This document shows positions 9,311 through 17,767 of a DNA stretch of 64,000 bases, piece after piece. Location: positions 1 through 64,000 of the forward strand of contig NZ_KB933407.1 of the NCBI RefSeq assembly GCF_000392615.1. Direction: 5' to 3'. The stretch is from Lysinibacillus sphaericus OT4b.31. GTDB lineage: Bacteria > Bacillota > Bacilli > Bacillales_A > Planococcaceae. The position numbers and the translations under genes are program-made. The stretch's first letter is position 1. Every line of letters begins with the position of its first letter. The notes beneath the pieces were generated by a model. It was not told the DNA's origin, did no database searches, and saw nothing but the letters and a program-made list of their open reading frames with translations.

Positions 9311-9368
9311 TTAAAGAACTTTGAATATCATAGCATGTAAAGAAGTAAAAAGAAAGAGAGGTTACGAT

Positions 9369-10157
9369 TTGCGTTTACAAGTTGAATCAATACGTGTTGG
9401 TTATGACAACAAAACGATTGTGCACGATTTATCATTGCAAATTCCAGATGGAAAAATAACGACAATTATTGGCTCAAATGGCTGTGGCAAATCCACGCTA
9501 TTAAAAGCCATTACGAGAATATTAAAGCATGATCAGGGACAAGTAGTTTTGGATGGCCAAAATATTTCAAAGATGAAAACCAAAGAATTAGCGAAAGAGT
9601 TGGCCATATTACCACAAAGTCCTGAAAGTGCACATGGGTTAACTGTTGAAGAGCTTGTATCCTACGGTCGATTTCCATATCAAAAAGGCTTTGGCAATTT
9701 ATCGCAAAAGGACAAAGATGTGATTGACTGGGCCTTACGGGTAACAAAAACGGGTGCATTTCGTCAGCAAACAGTTGATGCATTATCTGGTGGGCAACGT
9801 CAGCGCGTGTGGATCGCGATGGCATTAGCACAAGACACGGATATTATCTTTTTAGATGAACCGACTACTTATTTGGATATGGCGCATCAACTGGAAGTTT
9901 TAGAATTACTAAGCAAGTTAAATGAAGATGAAGGTCGCACAATTGTTATGGTGTTGCATGATTTAAACCAAGCAGCACGTTTTTCAGATTATATTGTGGC
10001 ACTTTCAAACGGAGAGCTTGTGAAGTTTGGTACAGCAGAGGAAGTGGTTGTGCCAGAAGTTTTACAGAAAGTATTTAATATTGATGCAGTCATTGGCAAG
10101 GATCCAAGAACAAACAAACCAATGTGCATTACATATAACCTATTACAAACAATTTAA
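9369..10157 (+). CDS. Siderophore ABC transporter ATP-binding protein
   Basis: A 262-residue ABC ATPase of the FecE/FhuC/YusV type: Walker A GSNGCGKST, Q-loop LPQSPE, signature LSGGQRQRV, Walker B DIIFLDEPTTYLD, and switch His in MVLHDLNQA. The frame is open from 9321, but the TTG at 9369 is preferred because GAGAGG lies 8 nt upstream and the protein then begins at the usual place. It is first in a four-gene Fur-regulated operon and energises uptake through the two FecCD permeases that follow. Confidence 0.9.
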   Translation: MRLQVESIRVGYDNKTIVHDLSLQIPDGKITTIIGSNGCGKSTLLKAITRILKHDQGQVVLDGQNISKMKTKELAKELAILPQSPESAHGLTVEELVSYGRFPYQKGFGNLSQKDKDVIDWALRVTKTGAFRQQTVDALSGGQRQRVWIAMALAQDTDIIFLDEPTTYLDMAHQLEVLELLSKLNEDEGRTIVMVLHDLNQAARFSDYIVALSNGELVKFGTAEEVVVPEVLQKVFNIDAVIGKDPRTNKPMCITYNLLQTI

Positions 10158-10170
10158 AGGGGATTTACGA

Positions 10171-11097
10171 ATGAAAAAGTGGCTTTTACCAATGTTTATG
10201 ATGCTTGTACTAGTGCTAGCAGCATGCGGCAATAAAGAAGATAGTGCTAAGAAATCAGACGAAGGTTCTAAAGAAGCTTCGTCAGCAGAAACAATTACCT
10301 ATGAATCTGAAACAGGTCCAATTGAAGTGCCAGCTAATCCAAAACGTGTAGTCGTGTTATCTTCATTTGTTGGAGATTTATTAAAACTTGATGTCAACGT
10401 AGTTGGTGTTGATTCATGGGCGACAAAGAATCCAAACTTCCAAGATGACATTAAAGATGCAGTTGTTGTAGAAAATACAGATATTGAAAAAATTCTTGAA
10501 CTAGAACCCGATTTAATTATTGGTTTAAGTGGTATTGAAAATGCCGGTAAATTAGCAGAAATCGCTCCGACCGTATTATTTACGTACGGTAAAGTTGATT
10601 ATTTACAACAGTTTATTGAAATCGGTAAAGTGGTCAACAAAGAAAAAGAAGCAACAGCATGGGTAGAAGACTTTAAAGTGCGTGCTACAGAAGTAGGTAC
10701 TAAAATTAAAGAAAAAATTGGTGAAGATGCAACGGTTACGGTTGCAGAAAACTTCAATAAGCAATTGTATCTATATGGGGACAACTGGGGTCGTGGAACA
10801 GAAATTTTATATCAAGCAATGGGCTTAAAAATGCCTGAAAAAGTGAAGGAAGTGGCGTTAGAGCCAGGTTATTTCGCGATTTCTCAAGAGGTATTAGGCG
10901 ATTACGCTGGTGATTATGTCATTTTTAGTATGTTTATGGACCAAGATACATCATTTACAGAAGCGGCATGGTTTAAAGATTTAGAAGCTGTGAAAAATGG
11001 TCGTTTATTTGAAGTGAATGCCAATGCATTTTACTTTAATGATCCAATAACATTAGATTATCAACTAGATTTCTTTGAAGAGAAGTTTTTACAATAA
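10171..11097 (+). CDS. Iron-siderophore ABC transporter substrate-binding lipoprotein
   Basis: A 308-residue lipoprotein: MKKWLLPMFMMLVLVLAAC ends in a clear lipobox with Cys at residue 19, followed by a Lys/Ser-rich linker. The body has the class III periplasmic-binding pattern (NPKRVVVLSSFVGDLLKLDV, LEPDLIIGLSG). The family binds Fe-siderophores, and several sequence features fit the hydroxamate/FhuD group, although the ligand cannot be fixed. The ATG at 10171 follows AAAGGGG. Fourteen bases separate it from the ATPase gene. Confidence 0.9.
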   Translation: MKKWLLPMFMMLVLVLAACGNKEDSAKKSDEGSKEASSAETITYESETGPIEVPANPKRVVVLSSFVGDLLKLDVNVVGVDSWATKNPNFQDDIKDAVVVENTDIEKILELEPDLIIGLSGIENAGKLAEIAPTVLFTYGKVDYLQQFIEIGKVVNKEKEATAWVEDFKVRATEVGTKIKEKIGEDATVTVAENFNKQLYLYGDNWGRGTEILYQAMGLKMPEKVKEVALEPGYFAISQEVLGDYAGDYVIFSMFMDQDTSFTEAAWFKDLEAVKNGRLFEVNANAFYFNDPITLDYQLDFFEEKFLQ

Positions 11098-11122
11098 TTT
11101 CAGTAGAGAGTAGCGAAGGCAA

Positions 11123-12124
11123 ATGACAAAGTTTCGACAGTTCCCATTTTGGCTTCAGGCGATGCTTGCACTGGTTTTATTAGTAGGAACTGCTAGTATT
11201 TCGCTGTGCGTAGGTGCAGCAAATACTAGCATTCAAGATGTCTATCAAGCCATCGTAGGACAAAGCGGTGGCAAGCATTATGCTATATTACGAGAAATCC
11301 GATTTCCTCGTATCCTGGCAGCTATTTTTGTAGGCAGTGCACTTGCAGTCGCTGGAGCTATAATGCAGGGGGTTACAAGAAACCCATTAGCAGATCCGGG
11401 GCTTCTTGGACTAACGGCAGGTGCCAATGCGGCCCTCGCTTTAACGCTGGCGTTCATCCCAAGTACCTCGTATTATATGTTGATTTTTGCATGCTTCGTC
11501 GGTGCAGGAATTGGCATGATCATTGTATATGGCATCGGAACTTCAACTAAGAAGGGGTTTTCTCCATTAAAGCTTGTTTTAGCTGGTGCTGCCGTATCCG
11601 CACTATTACAAGCCGTTGCAGATGGTACGGGTATATTATTTCAGATTTCAAAAGATGTATCCATGTGGACAAGTGGTGGCTTAATTGGCACAACATGGAA
11701 AGCGTTAATTATCGTGCCGTTTATAATCATTGGTTTAGTGATTGCCTTTGCATTCAGTCGTCAACTAACCATTTTGAGCTTAAATGAAGAAGTCGCAGTA
11801 GGTTTAGGACAAAATACGTCCGTGATTAAAGGCGTGATGATGATTGTCGTTGTTGTCTTAGCAGGCTCTGCGGTGGCGCTTGTAGGTAATTTAGCATTTG
11901 TTGGTTTAATGGTGCCACATATCGTACGTGCCTTCGTTGGTACAGACTATCGATTCGTCCTACCGATGAGTGCCCTTATTGGTGGTTGGTTTATGGTGAT
12001 TGCTGATTTTGCAGGTCGGATGATTAATGCGCCATATGAAACACCGGTAGTGGCCATTATTTCGATTATCGGCCTTCCATTCTTCCTACTTCTCGTACGG
12101 AAGGGAGGTCGTCAGCTTGTTTAA
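11123..12124 (+). CDS. FecCD-family siderophore permease, first subunit
   Basis: A 333-residue integral membrane protein with about ten hydrophobic segments. FecCD landmarks are RFPRILAAIFVGSALAVAGA near residue 55, GVTRNPLADPGLLG, and the ATPase-coupling region GLMVPHIVRAFVG near residue 265. It pairs with the next gene to form the transmembrane channel. The last 8 bases overlap the next gene, indicating translational coupling. Confidence 0.92.
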   Translation: MTKFRQFPFWLQAMLALVLLVGTASISLCVGAANTSIQDVYQAIVGQSGGKHYAILREIRFPRILAAIFVGSALAVAGAIMQGVTRNPLADPGLLGLTAGANAALALTLAFIPSTSYYMLIFACFVGAGIGMIIVYGIGTSTKKGFSPLKLVLAGAAVSALLQAVADGTGILFQISKDVSMWTSGGLIGTTWKALIIVPFIIIGLVIAFAFSRQLTILSLNEEVAVGLGQNTSVIKGVMMIVVVVLAGSAVALVGNLAFVGLMVPHIVRAFVGTDYRFVLPMSALIGGWFMVIADFAGRMINAPYETPVVAIISIIGLPFFLLLVRKGGRQLV

Positions 12125-13124
12125 TGTCGGGCGTAAAAAACGGCGTCGCTGGTTAATGGCGTGGATATTGTTGACACTCGTAATTTTTGTAATGGGTATT
12201 TCGCTAGGTGCAGCTTCCGTGTCGATTGACCGCATTATCCCGATTCTATTGGGAGATGGTAGTTTTAAAGAATCATTCGTGTTGTTTTCTGTTCGATTGC
12301 CAAGAATGTTTGTTTTGGCAGCGGCAGGGATGGCGTTAGCGTTAGCAGGAGCAGTGTTACAGGGTGTAACCCGCAATGATTTAGCAGATCCCGGGATTAT
12401 TGGTATCAATGCAGGTGCAGGTGTTGGGATTACACTCTTTTACCTATTCGCGAAGGGAGACTTACCAAACTTTGCGTATGTGCTCCCAGTGGTAGGATTT
12501 ATGAGCGCTCTAATCACTGCATTATGTATTTACTTTTTCTCGTACAAGCGGAACACAGGTGTTCAACCGGTACAGCTCATTTTAGTCGGGGTAGGGGTGG
12601 CTTCTGCTTTATCAGGATTCATGATGATTTTAATCTCCTCTGCTGAGCGAAGTGATGTGCAATTTATCGCACAATGGCTAGCGGGCAGCGTATGGGGAAC
12701 AGATTGGCCATTTTTCTGGGCTTTAGTGCCGTGGCTTGTGCTGTGCATTCCATTTATTTTCTATAAGGCGAATGTGTTAAATGTCCTAGCTATGACAGAG
12801 CAAACAGCCACTGGTCTTGGCATGAATATTGGGCGCGAGCGACTACAATTATTGATCGTGTCTGTCGCACTTGCTGCGGCTGCTGTATCAGTAACTGGTG
12901 GAATTGCCTTTATCGGTTTAATGGCACCGCACATCGCGAAACAGCTTGTCGGACCACGCTATCAATTCTTTTTACCGTTAACACTATGTATCGGGGCTAG
13001 CTTATTAATGCTTGCCGATACCATTGGACGCGTGGCCATTTCAACAGCAACAGTACCAGCAGGAATTGTAGTAGCATGTATCGGTGCACCTTATTTTTTA
13101 TATTTATTACGCAAAAACGACTGA
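12117..13124 (+). CDS. FecCD-family siderophore permease, second subunit
   Basis: A 335-residue partner of the preceding permease, with RLPRMFVLAAAGMALALAGA, GVTRNDLADPGIIG and GLMAPHIAKQLVGPRYQ. It starts with TTG at 12117 inside the end of the preceding gene, with GGGAGG 8 nt upstream. The N terminus is unusually basic (GRKKRRRW) before the first membrane helix. The terminator overlaps its stop codon. Confidence 0.92.
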   Translation: MFNVGRKKRRRWLMAWILLTLVIFVMGISLGAASVSIDRIIPILLGDGSFKESFVLFSVRLPRMFVLAAAGMALALAGAVLQGVTRNDLADPGIIGINAGAGVGITLFYLFAKGDLPNFAYVLPVVGFMSALITALCIYFFSYKRNTGVQPVQLILVGVGVASALSGFMMILISSAERSDVQFIAQWLAGSVWGTDWPFFWALVPWLVLCIPFIFYKANVLNVLAMTEQTATGLGMNIGRERLQLLIVSVALAAAAVSVTGGIAFIGLMAPHIAKQLVGPRYQFFLPLTLCIGASLLMLADTIGRVAISTATVPAGIVVACIGAPYFLYLLRKND

Positions 13125-13149
13125 ATGGCTTAGGCTGTTCAGTTTTTTT
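13120..13149 (+). terminator. Terminator of the siderophore operon
   Basis: ACTGAATGGC-TTAG-GCTGTTCAGT folds as a 10-bp stem with two G-U pairs, followed by seven T. The stem includes the stop codon of the second permease gene. Confidence 0.85.
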
Positions 13150-13178
13150 CTGTTTGAGCTAGTGTTCGAGTTAGGGGA

Positions 13179-13439
13179 GGCGGATAGAACCGCCGAACTT
13201 ACGGATAGAACCGTCGAACTGACGGATAGAATCGCGGAAGTGGCGGATAAACCCGCGGAACTGACGGATAGAATCGCGGAAGTGGCGGATAAACCCGCGG
13301 GAGTGGCAGGTAGAATCGCGGGAGAGACGGATAGAACCGCGGAAGTGGCAGGTAGAATCGCGGGAGAGGCGGATAGAACCGTCGAACTGACGGATAGAAT
13401 CGCGGAAGTGGCGGATAAACCCGCCGAACTGACGGATAG
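13179..13439 (+). repeat. 21-bp tandem array A (12 units plus 9 bp)
   Basis: Twelve full units of exactly 21 bp run from 13179 to 13430, followed by a 9-bp partial GACGGATAG. Each unit is a core GACGGATARA (10 bp), a 6-bp variable segment (ACCGTC, ATCGCG, CCCGCG and similar) and a closing GAACT, GAAGT or GGAGT. Several units alternate in pairs, giving 42-bp higher-order repeats. Because 21 is a multiple of three, several reading frames stay open by arithmetic alone; no ribosome site or start supports translation. The array lies after the siderophore terminator and before the NERD gene. Confidence 0.95.
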
Positions 13440-13607
13440 CGAGCGGAAAAGTAGTAGCGAGAGCTGGCCACGGCCGTTTTTGTCTTACTTTTTATCTAAA
13501 AATATGAACGAAAGATTTAATTTGCCAAATCCCAGTTTAAAGTTTTTTGGAAAGCCTTTTCGCGAGCTTTTTTTTCTTTATAATGGGGAAAAAGGAGGTG
13601 GAAAAAA

Positions 13608-14555
13608 ATGATAATATTAGCACGACAGCAATCAGAGACACAAAAAATTTATGAGGCACTGATACGAAGACTCCCTAGTACCCATGCAGAGTTCACCTAC
13701 TATTCTGAGCGTTTACGTCGCATACAAGCAGGCTATGCGGGGGAACAGCGAGTAGATGCAGAATGGCTTGAAATGAATTTACCTCATCCCCATTATTTTC
13801 TTCATGATTTGCAAGTCATCAATCGCTTCGGCACCTCGCATCAAATGGACACAATTTTTTTATGCCCCCACTTTATACTGATTTTAGAAATTAAAAATAT
13901 AACAGGCTATCTGGAATTTGATGAAGCCTTTGCTCAATTTACTAGAACCAACGCAGAGGGCATTGTTGAAGGAATGCTTGACCCCCTACATCAGGTAAAG
14001 CGGCATGTGGAGTGGATGAAAGGAATGATTCAGCAGGAGCGACTCGATATACCTGTAAAGTACGCTGTCATTTTTGCGACGAAAAATGCAATTTTATCAC
14101 AAAGTTTAAGGGGGCAGCCTGTGTTTCATGTATCGGGGTTGCGTAATCAAGTAAAAGCGTGGCTTCAACAACATAATGAGGTATTCATGGATGAAGCAGC
14201 ACTCCAACGCTTTGCGAATCTTTTGTTTACCATGCATACACCTATGAAAAGACAATTAACGCTACCTATACAGGATATAGTGAAAGGCGTGTTATGCCCA
14301 CGTTGCTCGGATGGACAAAAAATGAGCTATCGCTATAAAAAGTGGTTCTGCGAGCGATGCGGCTTAGTGGATAATCAGGAAATTTTTACTACACTTGATG
14401 ACTATCATTTACTGATAAACGGATGGTTAACGAACAAAAGCTTTTGTGAATTTTTTGCAATTAGCTCTCCGAATGTGGCGTATAGAATATTGCAGCAGCT
14501 TCCGTTGAAAGCGCTGGGAACAAAACGACATAGGAGATATTGGATTGCAGAGTAA
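13608..14555 (+). CDS. NERD-domain protein with C-terminal zinc ribbon
   Basis: A 315-residue protein. Residues about 40-110 carry the nuclease-related NERD pattern: AGYAGEQRVDAEWLE, then HDLQVI, HQMDTIFL and ILEIKNITG, where the Asp, Glu and Lys match the catalytic positions of related nucleases. Near residues 227-248 CPRC and CERC form a zinc ribbon, followed by a helical tail that could bind DNA. No nuclease activity is proven for this group. The ATG at 13608 has AAGGAGGTG 8 nt upstream and TATAAT at 13579-13584. It is flanked on both sides by 21-bp arrays. Confidence 0.85.
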   Translation: MIILARQQSETQKIYEALIRRLPSTHAEFTYYSERLRRIQAGYAGEQRVDAEWLEMNLPHPHYFLHDLQVINRFGTSHQMDTIFLCPHFILILEIKNITGYLEFDEAFAQFTRTNAEGIVEGMLDPLHQVKRHVEWMKGMIQQERLDIPVKYAVIFATKNAILSQSLRGQPVFHVSGLRNQVKAWLQQHNEVFMDEAALQRFANLLFTMHTPMKRQLTLPIQDIVKGVLCPRCSDGQKMSYRYKKWFCERCGLVDNQEIFTTLDDYHLLINGWLTNKSFCEFFAISSPNVAYRILQQLPLKALGTKRHRRYWIAE

Positions 14556-14608
14556 ATATGGGTTTGCCAAAATTCAAGCGGTCTGAATTTTGGCTGTTTG
14601 GGATATGA

Positions 14609-14881
14609 GGCGGATAGAACCGCCGAACTGACGGATAGAATGCTCGAACTGACGGATAGAATCGTCGAACTGGCGGATAGAACCGTCGAACTGACGGATA
14701 GAACCGCCGAAGTGACGGATAAACGCAGCAAACTGACGGATAGAATCGCGGAAGTGATGGATAAACGCAGCAAACTGGCGGATAGAATCGCGGAAGTGAC
14801 GGATAAACGCAGCAAACTGACGGATAGAATCGTGGAAGTGATGGATAAACGCAGCAAACTGACGAACAAAAACCGCCTAAC
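14609..14881 (+). repeat. 21-bp tandem array B (12 units plus one degenerate)
   Basis: Twelve 21-bp units from 14609 to 14860, with a thirteenth degenerate unit to 14881. The first unit is identical to the first of array A. In the second half, units with variable segment CGCAGC alternate regularly with units carrying ATCGCG or ATCGTG, a 42-bp higher-order period. The array begins 54 nt after the NERD stop codon and ends about 40 nt before the marR operator. Confidence 0.95.
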
Positions 14882-14921
14882 TAACAGACAAAACCCTAGA
14901 CAAATAGAGATGTTGGGTATA

Positions 14922-14940
14922 TAGTTACCTAGGCTAACTA
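14922..14940. promoter_or_regulatory. Putative MarR operator
   Basis: Palindrome TAGTTA-CCTAGGC-TAACTA with perfect 6-bp arms lies 43 bases before the marR start. A palindrome in this position is typical for autoregulation by MarR-family repressors. Confidence 0.5.
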
Positions 14941-14982
14941 ATTTAATTTACAGTAGTAGTGAAAAAGTGAGGGAGTGATACT

Positions 14983-15402
14983 TTGACGATTGAACAGAAT
15001 TTTTTTAATGAGTACCGATTGATGTACCGACCGTTTACAAATCAGCTCAATGTGCAGTTAGAGCACTATCAGTTATTTAGTTCACAGTGGGCTGTCTTGC
15101 GATTTTTAATCGATAAGGGACCGCATTCGCTTGTTGAAATTGCCAACTTTATGTTTATTGAGAAGCCGAGTGTGACGAGGCTTGTACAAAAGCTTGTGGA
15201 ACTTGGTTATGTCGAAACAGTGGCAGGCAAGGATAAGCGAGAAAAGCTTGTACAATTAACCGCTTATGGTGAAAATATCGTGCAGGAAATTCAGGAACAT
15301 TTAAAACCATTTTTAGAAAAGGCATTGGCAGGTGTGCCAACGCAGGATATTGAAATTGCTACACAAGTTTTAGCAAAAATTTGTGCAAACATTCATCAGT
15401 AG
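14983..15402 (+). CDS. MarR-family transcriptional regulator
   Basis: A 139-residue winged-helix regulator. The recognition region reads HSLVEIANFMFIEKPSVTRL, followed by the wing GKDKREKLVQLTAYG. It begins with TTG at 14983 behind GAGGGAGTGATAC. It is cotranscribed with the MFS transporter 12 bases downstream, and a palindrome upstream suggests that it represses both. The inducer is unknown. Confidence 0.9.
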   Translation: MTIEQNFFNEYRLMYRPFTNQLNVQLEHYQLFSSQWAVLRFLIDKGPHSLVEIANFMFIEKPSVTRLVQKLVELGYVETVAGKDKREKLVQLTAYGENIVQEIQEHLKPFLEKALAGVPTQDIEIATQVLAKICANIHQ

Positions 15403-15414
15403 GAGAGGAAGCAA

Positions 15415-16614
15415 GTGGAAGCAACTAGACATAAACTTTGGACAAAAGACTTTTTAATCGTATCCCTAATCAATTTTACAATTACGTTAATTTTTTATTT
15501 ATTAATGGTGACGATTGCGGGCTACGCAGTGGAGCAATTTGGTGCTTCCACGAGTACGGCAGGGCTTGTGTCTAGTATCTTTATAATAGGGACGTTATTT
15601 GGGCGCCTTGGTACTGGACGAATTATTGGGGATTGGGGTAGTAAAAAGACATTATTTTGTGGACTGTTGTTATTTATGTTATCTACAATGTCGTATTTTC
15701 TTGCAGGAAACTTACCATTATTGATGCTAAATCGTTTAGTACAAGGGATAGCGCTCGGGGTAGCAAGTACGGCAACGGGTACAATTATTGCTCAAATCTT
15801 ACCAGCAGATCGACGTGGTGAAGGGATAGGTTACTATAGCTTAAGTGCCATTTTAGCGACGGCTATCGGACCTTTTGTAGGGATACTTTTAACACAGTTA
15901 TTTACTGATTATCGCATGATTTTTGCGGTCGATTCGGTTTTAGCCGTTATTTGCTTTATGATGTATTTTATTGTGACAGTGCCAGATGCACAGAATAAGG
16001 CGAAAGAACTAGCGGCGAAGACAGGCTTCAAACTGTCCAACTTTATTGAAATGCGGGCAGTGCCAATTGCATTTGTAGCACTCGTGATTGGTTTTGCTTA
16101 TTCAGGCGTTATGTCGTTTATGACGTTTTATGCCAAAGAATTGGATTTAGTAACGGCAGGTAGTTATTTCTTTATCGTGTATGCACTGGTCATTTTAGCG
16201 ACTCGTCCATTTACAGGAAAACTACTCGATTCAAGGGGCGCTAATATTGTGATTTACCCATGTCTTGTGCTATTTGCCATTGGTATGTACGCCTTTAGTG
16301 CTGCAACGAGTACTGTTGTATTTTTAATAGCTGCTGCTTGTATTGGGATTGGTTATGGTAACTTCAACTCCGTAGCCCAAGCAATCGCTATTAAAGTTAC
16401 ACCAAATGAACGACTAGGACTTGCGACATCGACCTATTTTATTTTATATGATTTAGGATTAGGAGTAGGGCCTTATTTCTTAGGTTTTTTTGCACCGACG
16501 ATGGGTTACAGCACCATTTTCTTGGCCATGGTATTTGTTATTTTACTGTCAATTGTGCTCTATTATTTCTTATATGGAAAACATGAGAATTTAAAACAAG
16601 CAAAAATTTCATAG
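15415..16614 (+). CDS. MFS transporter, 12 helices
   Basis: A 399-residue major facilitator with about 12 hydrophobic segments. The loop 2-3 motif is present as GRLGTGRIIGDWGSKK, and LVQGIALGVASTATGTIIAQ fits an antiporter-type helix 4-5. GTG at 15415 lies 6 nt after AGGAGAGG. Pairing with a MarR regulator suggests drug or metabolite efflux, but the substrate cannot be inferred. Confidence 0.9.
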   Translation: MEATRHKLWTKDFLIVSLINFTITLIFYLLMVTIAGYAVEQFGASTSTAGLVSSIFIIGTLFGRLGTGRIIGDWGSKKTLFCGLLLFMLSTMSYFLAGNLPLLMLNRLVQGIALGVASTATGTIIAQILPADRRGEGIGYYSLSAILATAIGPFVGILLTQLFTDYRMIFAVDSVLAVICFMMYFIVTVPDAQNKAKELAAKTGFKLSNFIEMRAVPIAFVALVIGFAYSGVMSFMTFYAKELDLVTAGSYFFIVYALVILATRPFTGKLLDSRGANIVIYPCLVLFAIGMYAFSAATSTVVFLIAAACIGIGYGNFNSVAQAIAIKVTPNERLGLATSTYFILYDLGLGVGPYFLGFFAPTMGYSTIFLAMVFVILLSIVLYYFLYGKHENLKQAKIS

Positions 16615-16639
16615 ATTAGAATCGTTATATTGTGGAAAA

Positions 16640-16692
16640 AACGTCTTTTTGCTAGTTGGTTATAAAATTCAACTGCGAAATGACGTTTTTTT
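16640..16692 (+). terminator. Terminator of the marR-MFS operon
   Basis: A long imperfect stem with outer AACGTC / GACGTT and inner AGTTG / CAACT arms ends in a run of T. Confidence 0.75.
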
Positions 16693-16711
16693 CTTTAAAT
16701 AAAAATACTTC

Positions 16712-16740
16712 TTGCAATCAATTATGATAATCATTATCAT
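16712..16740 (+). promoter_or_regulatory. Fur-box promoter of the efe operon
   Basis: TGATAATCATTATCA at 16725-16739 is a perfect Fur box. TTGCAA (16712-16717), a 17-bp spacer and TATCAT (16735-16740) form a promoter whose -10 lies inside the box, so Fur would exclude RNA polymerase. Confidence 0.85.
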
Positions 16741-16763
16741 TCACATATAAAGGAAAACTGAAA

Positions 16764-16895
16764 TTGAAGGGGGACTTAATACCCTATCGATTCGTAGTTG
16801 AATATATCAAGTACTTACGAGGCTTAATGCACCACTTAAATTTTAGTGTTCGTTCGTACAGGATAAACAAATTCGGAAGTAGGTACTTAACATGA
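16764..16895 (+). CDS. Possible 43-codon leader frame before efeO
   Basis: An open frame begins with TTG at 16764, 9 nt after AGGA, and ends with TGA at 16893-16895, overlapping the efeO ATG as ATGA. The peptide is basic (IKYLRG, SVRSYRINKFGSRYL) and matches nothing I know. The stop-start overlap would couple translation to efeO. It may be chance in a long leader; confidence is low. Confidence 0.2.
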   Translation: MKGDLIPYRFVVEYIKYLRGLMHHLNFSVRSYRINKFGSRYLT

Positions 16896-17761
16896 AAAAC
16901 AAATCATTCCTGTCAGTATTAGTGGCGGGCGGTATTATGATGGCTGGCTGTGGCAATACAGATGAAGCTAAAAAAGAAGAAGAAAAACCAGCAACGGAGC
17001 AGGCACAACCAGCAGCTGAGGTTGATTTAAGTGCTGAACTAACAGCTTATCAACAGTTTGCATTAGAGCAGATGGACCAATTCCTCATAGAAACAGAGAA
17101 CTTTGTGAAATTGTTCAAAGCTGGTGATATGGAAGGGGCAAAAGCAGCCTATGCTCCTGCGCGTATGTATTTCGAGCGTTCTGAGCCAATCGCCGAAAGC
17201 TTTGGTGACCTTGACCCACGCATCGACGGTCGTTTAGCCGATATTCAAGAAGAAGGCAAAGGTGAGGAAGAATGGACTGGCTACCACAAGCTTGAATATG
17301 CGCTTTGGGAAAAAAATACGACAGCGGGTTACGAAGCAGTGGCAGACCAATTACTTGCGGATGCGAAAGAATTACACGCACTTGTACAAACGGTTGAAGT
17401 AACGCCAGATTTAATGATGACAGGTGCAGTTGACTTATTGAATGAAGTATCGACTTCAAAAATCACAGGTGAAGAAGAAATTTACTCACACACGGACCTT
17501 TATGACTTTAAAGCAAATATTGAAGGTGCAGAAAAAATCTTTGACATTCTTCGTCCTAAGTTAGAAGCAAAAGATAAAGATTTAGTAGCAACATTAGATG
17601 AAAAGTTCAAAGCAGTCGATGATTTATTAGCACAGCATGCAACAGCTGATGGTGGCTATATTTCTTATGAAGAATTAACTGAAGAACATACAAAAGCTCT
17701 TGCAGCATCAGTCAACCAACTTGGTGAGCCATTAAGTCAAATGGGAATTATTTTGGAGTGA
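16892..17761 (+). CDS. efeO: EfeO/EfeM-type iron-binding lipoprotein
   Basis: A 289-residue lipoprotein: Cys at residue 20 in GIMMAGC, a Glu/Ala/Pro-rich linker, then an imelysin-like domain with YAPARMYFERSEPIAESFGD, LDPRIDGR and the GYHKLEYALW segment holding the HxxxE iron-binding motif typical of EfeO M75 domains. It would hand iron at the outer membrane face to the EfeU permease. It is followed within 6 bases by efeB. A Fur box lies upstream. Confidence 0.9.
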   Translation: MKNKSFLSVLVAGGIMMAGCGNTDEAKKEEEKPATEQAQPAAEVDLSAELTAYQQFALEQMDQFLIETENFVKLFKAGDMEGAKAAYAPARMYFERSEPIAESFGDLDPRIDGRLADIQEEGKGEEEWTGYHKLEYALWEKNTTAGYEAVADQLLADAKELHALVQTVEVTPDLMMTGAVDLLNEVSTSKITGEEEIYSHTDLYDFKANIEGAEKIFDILRPKLEAKDKDLVATLDEKFKAVDDLLAQHATADGGYISYEELTEEHTKALAASVNQLGEPLSQMGIILE

Positions 17762-17767
17762 TAAATA

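Noticed and set aside
13084-13611. Long open frames through array A on both strands
   Set aside because: A 21-bp period keeps several frames open automatically; there is no ribosome site, the frame starts inside the permease gene, and the product is only repeat sequence.
13179-14881. CRISPR array
   Set aside because: Units are directly tandem without unique spacers, are too short, and no cas genes are present.
14405-14924. Open frames on both strands over array B
   Set aside because: Same cause: period divisible by three, with no start signal.
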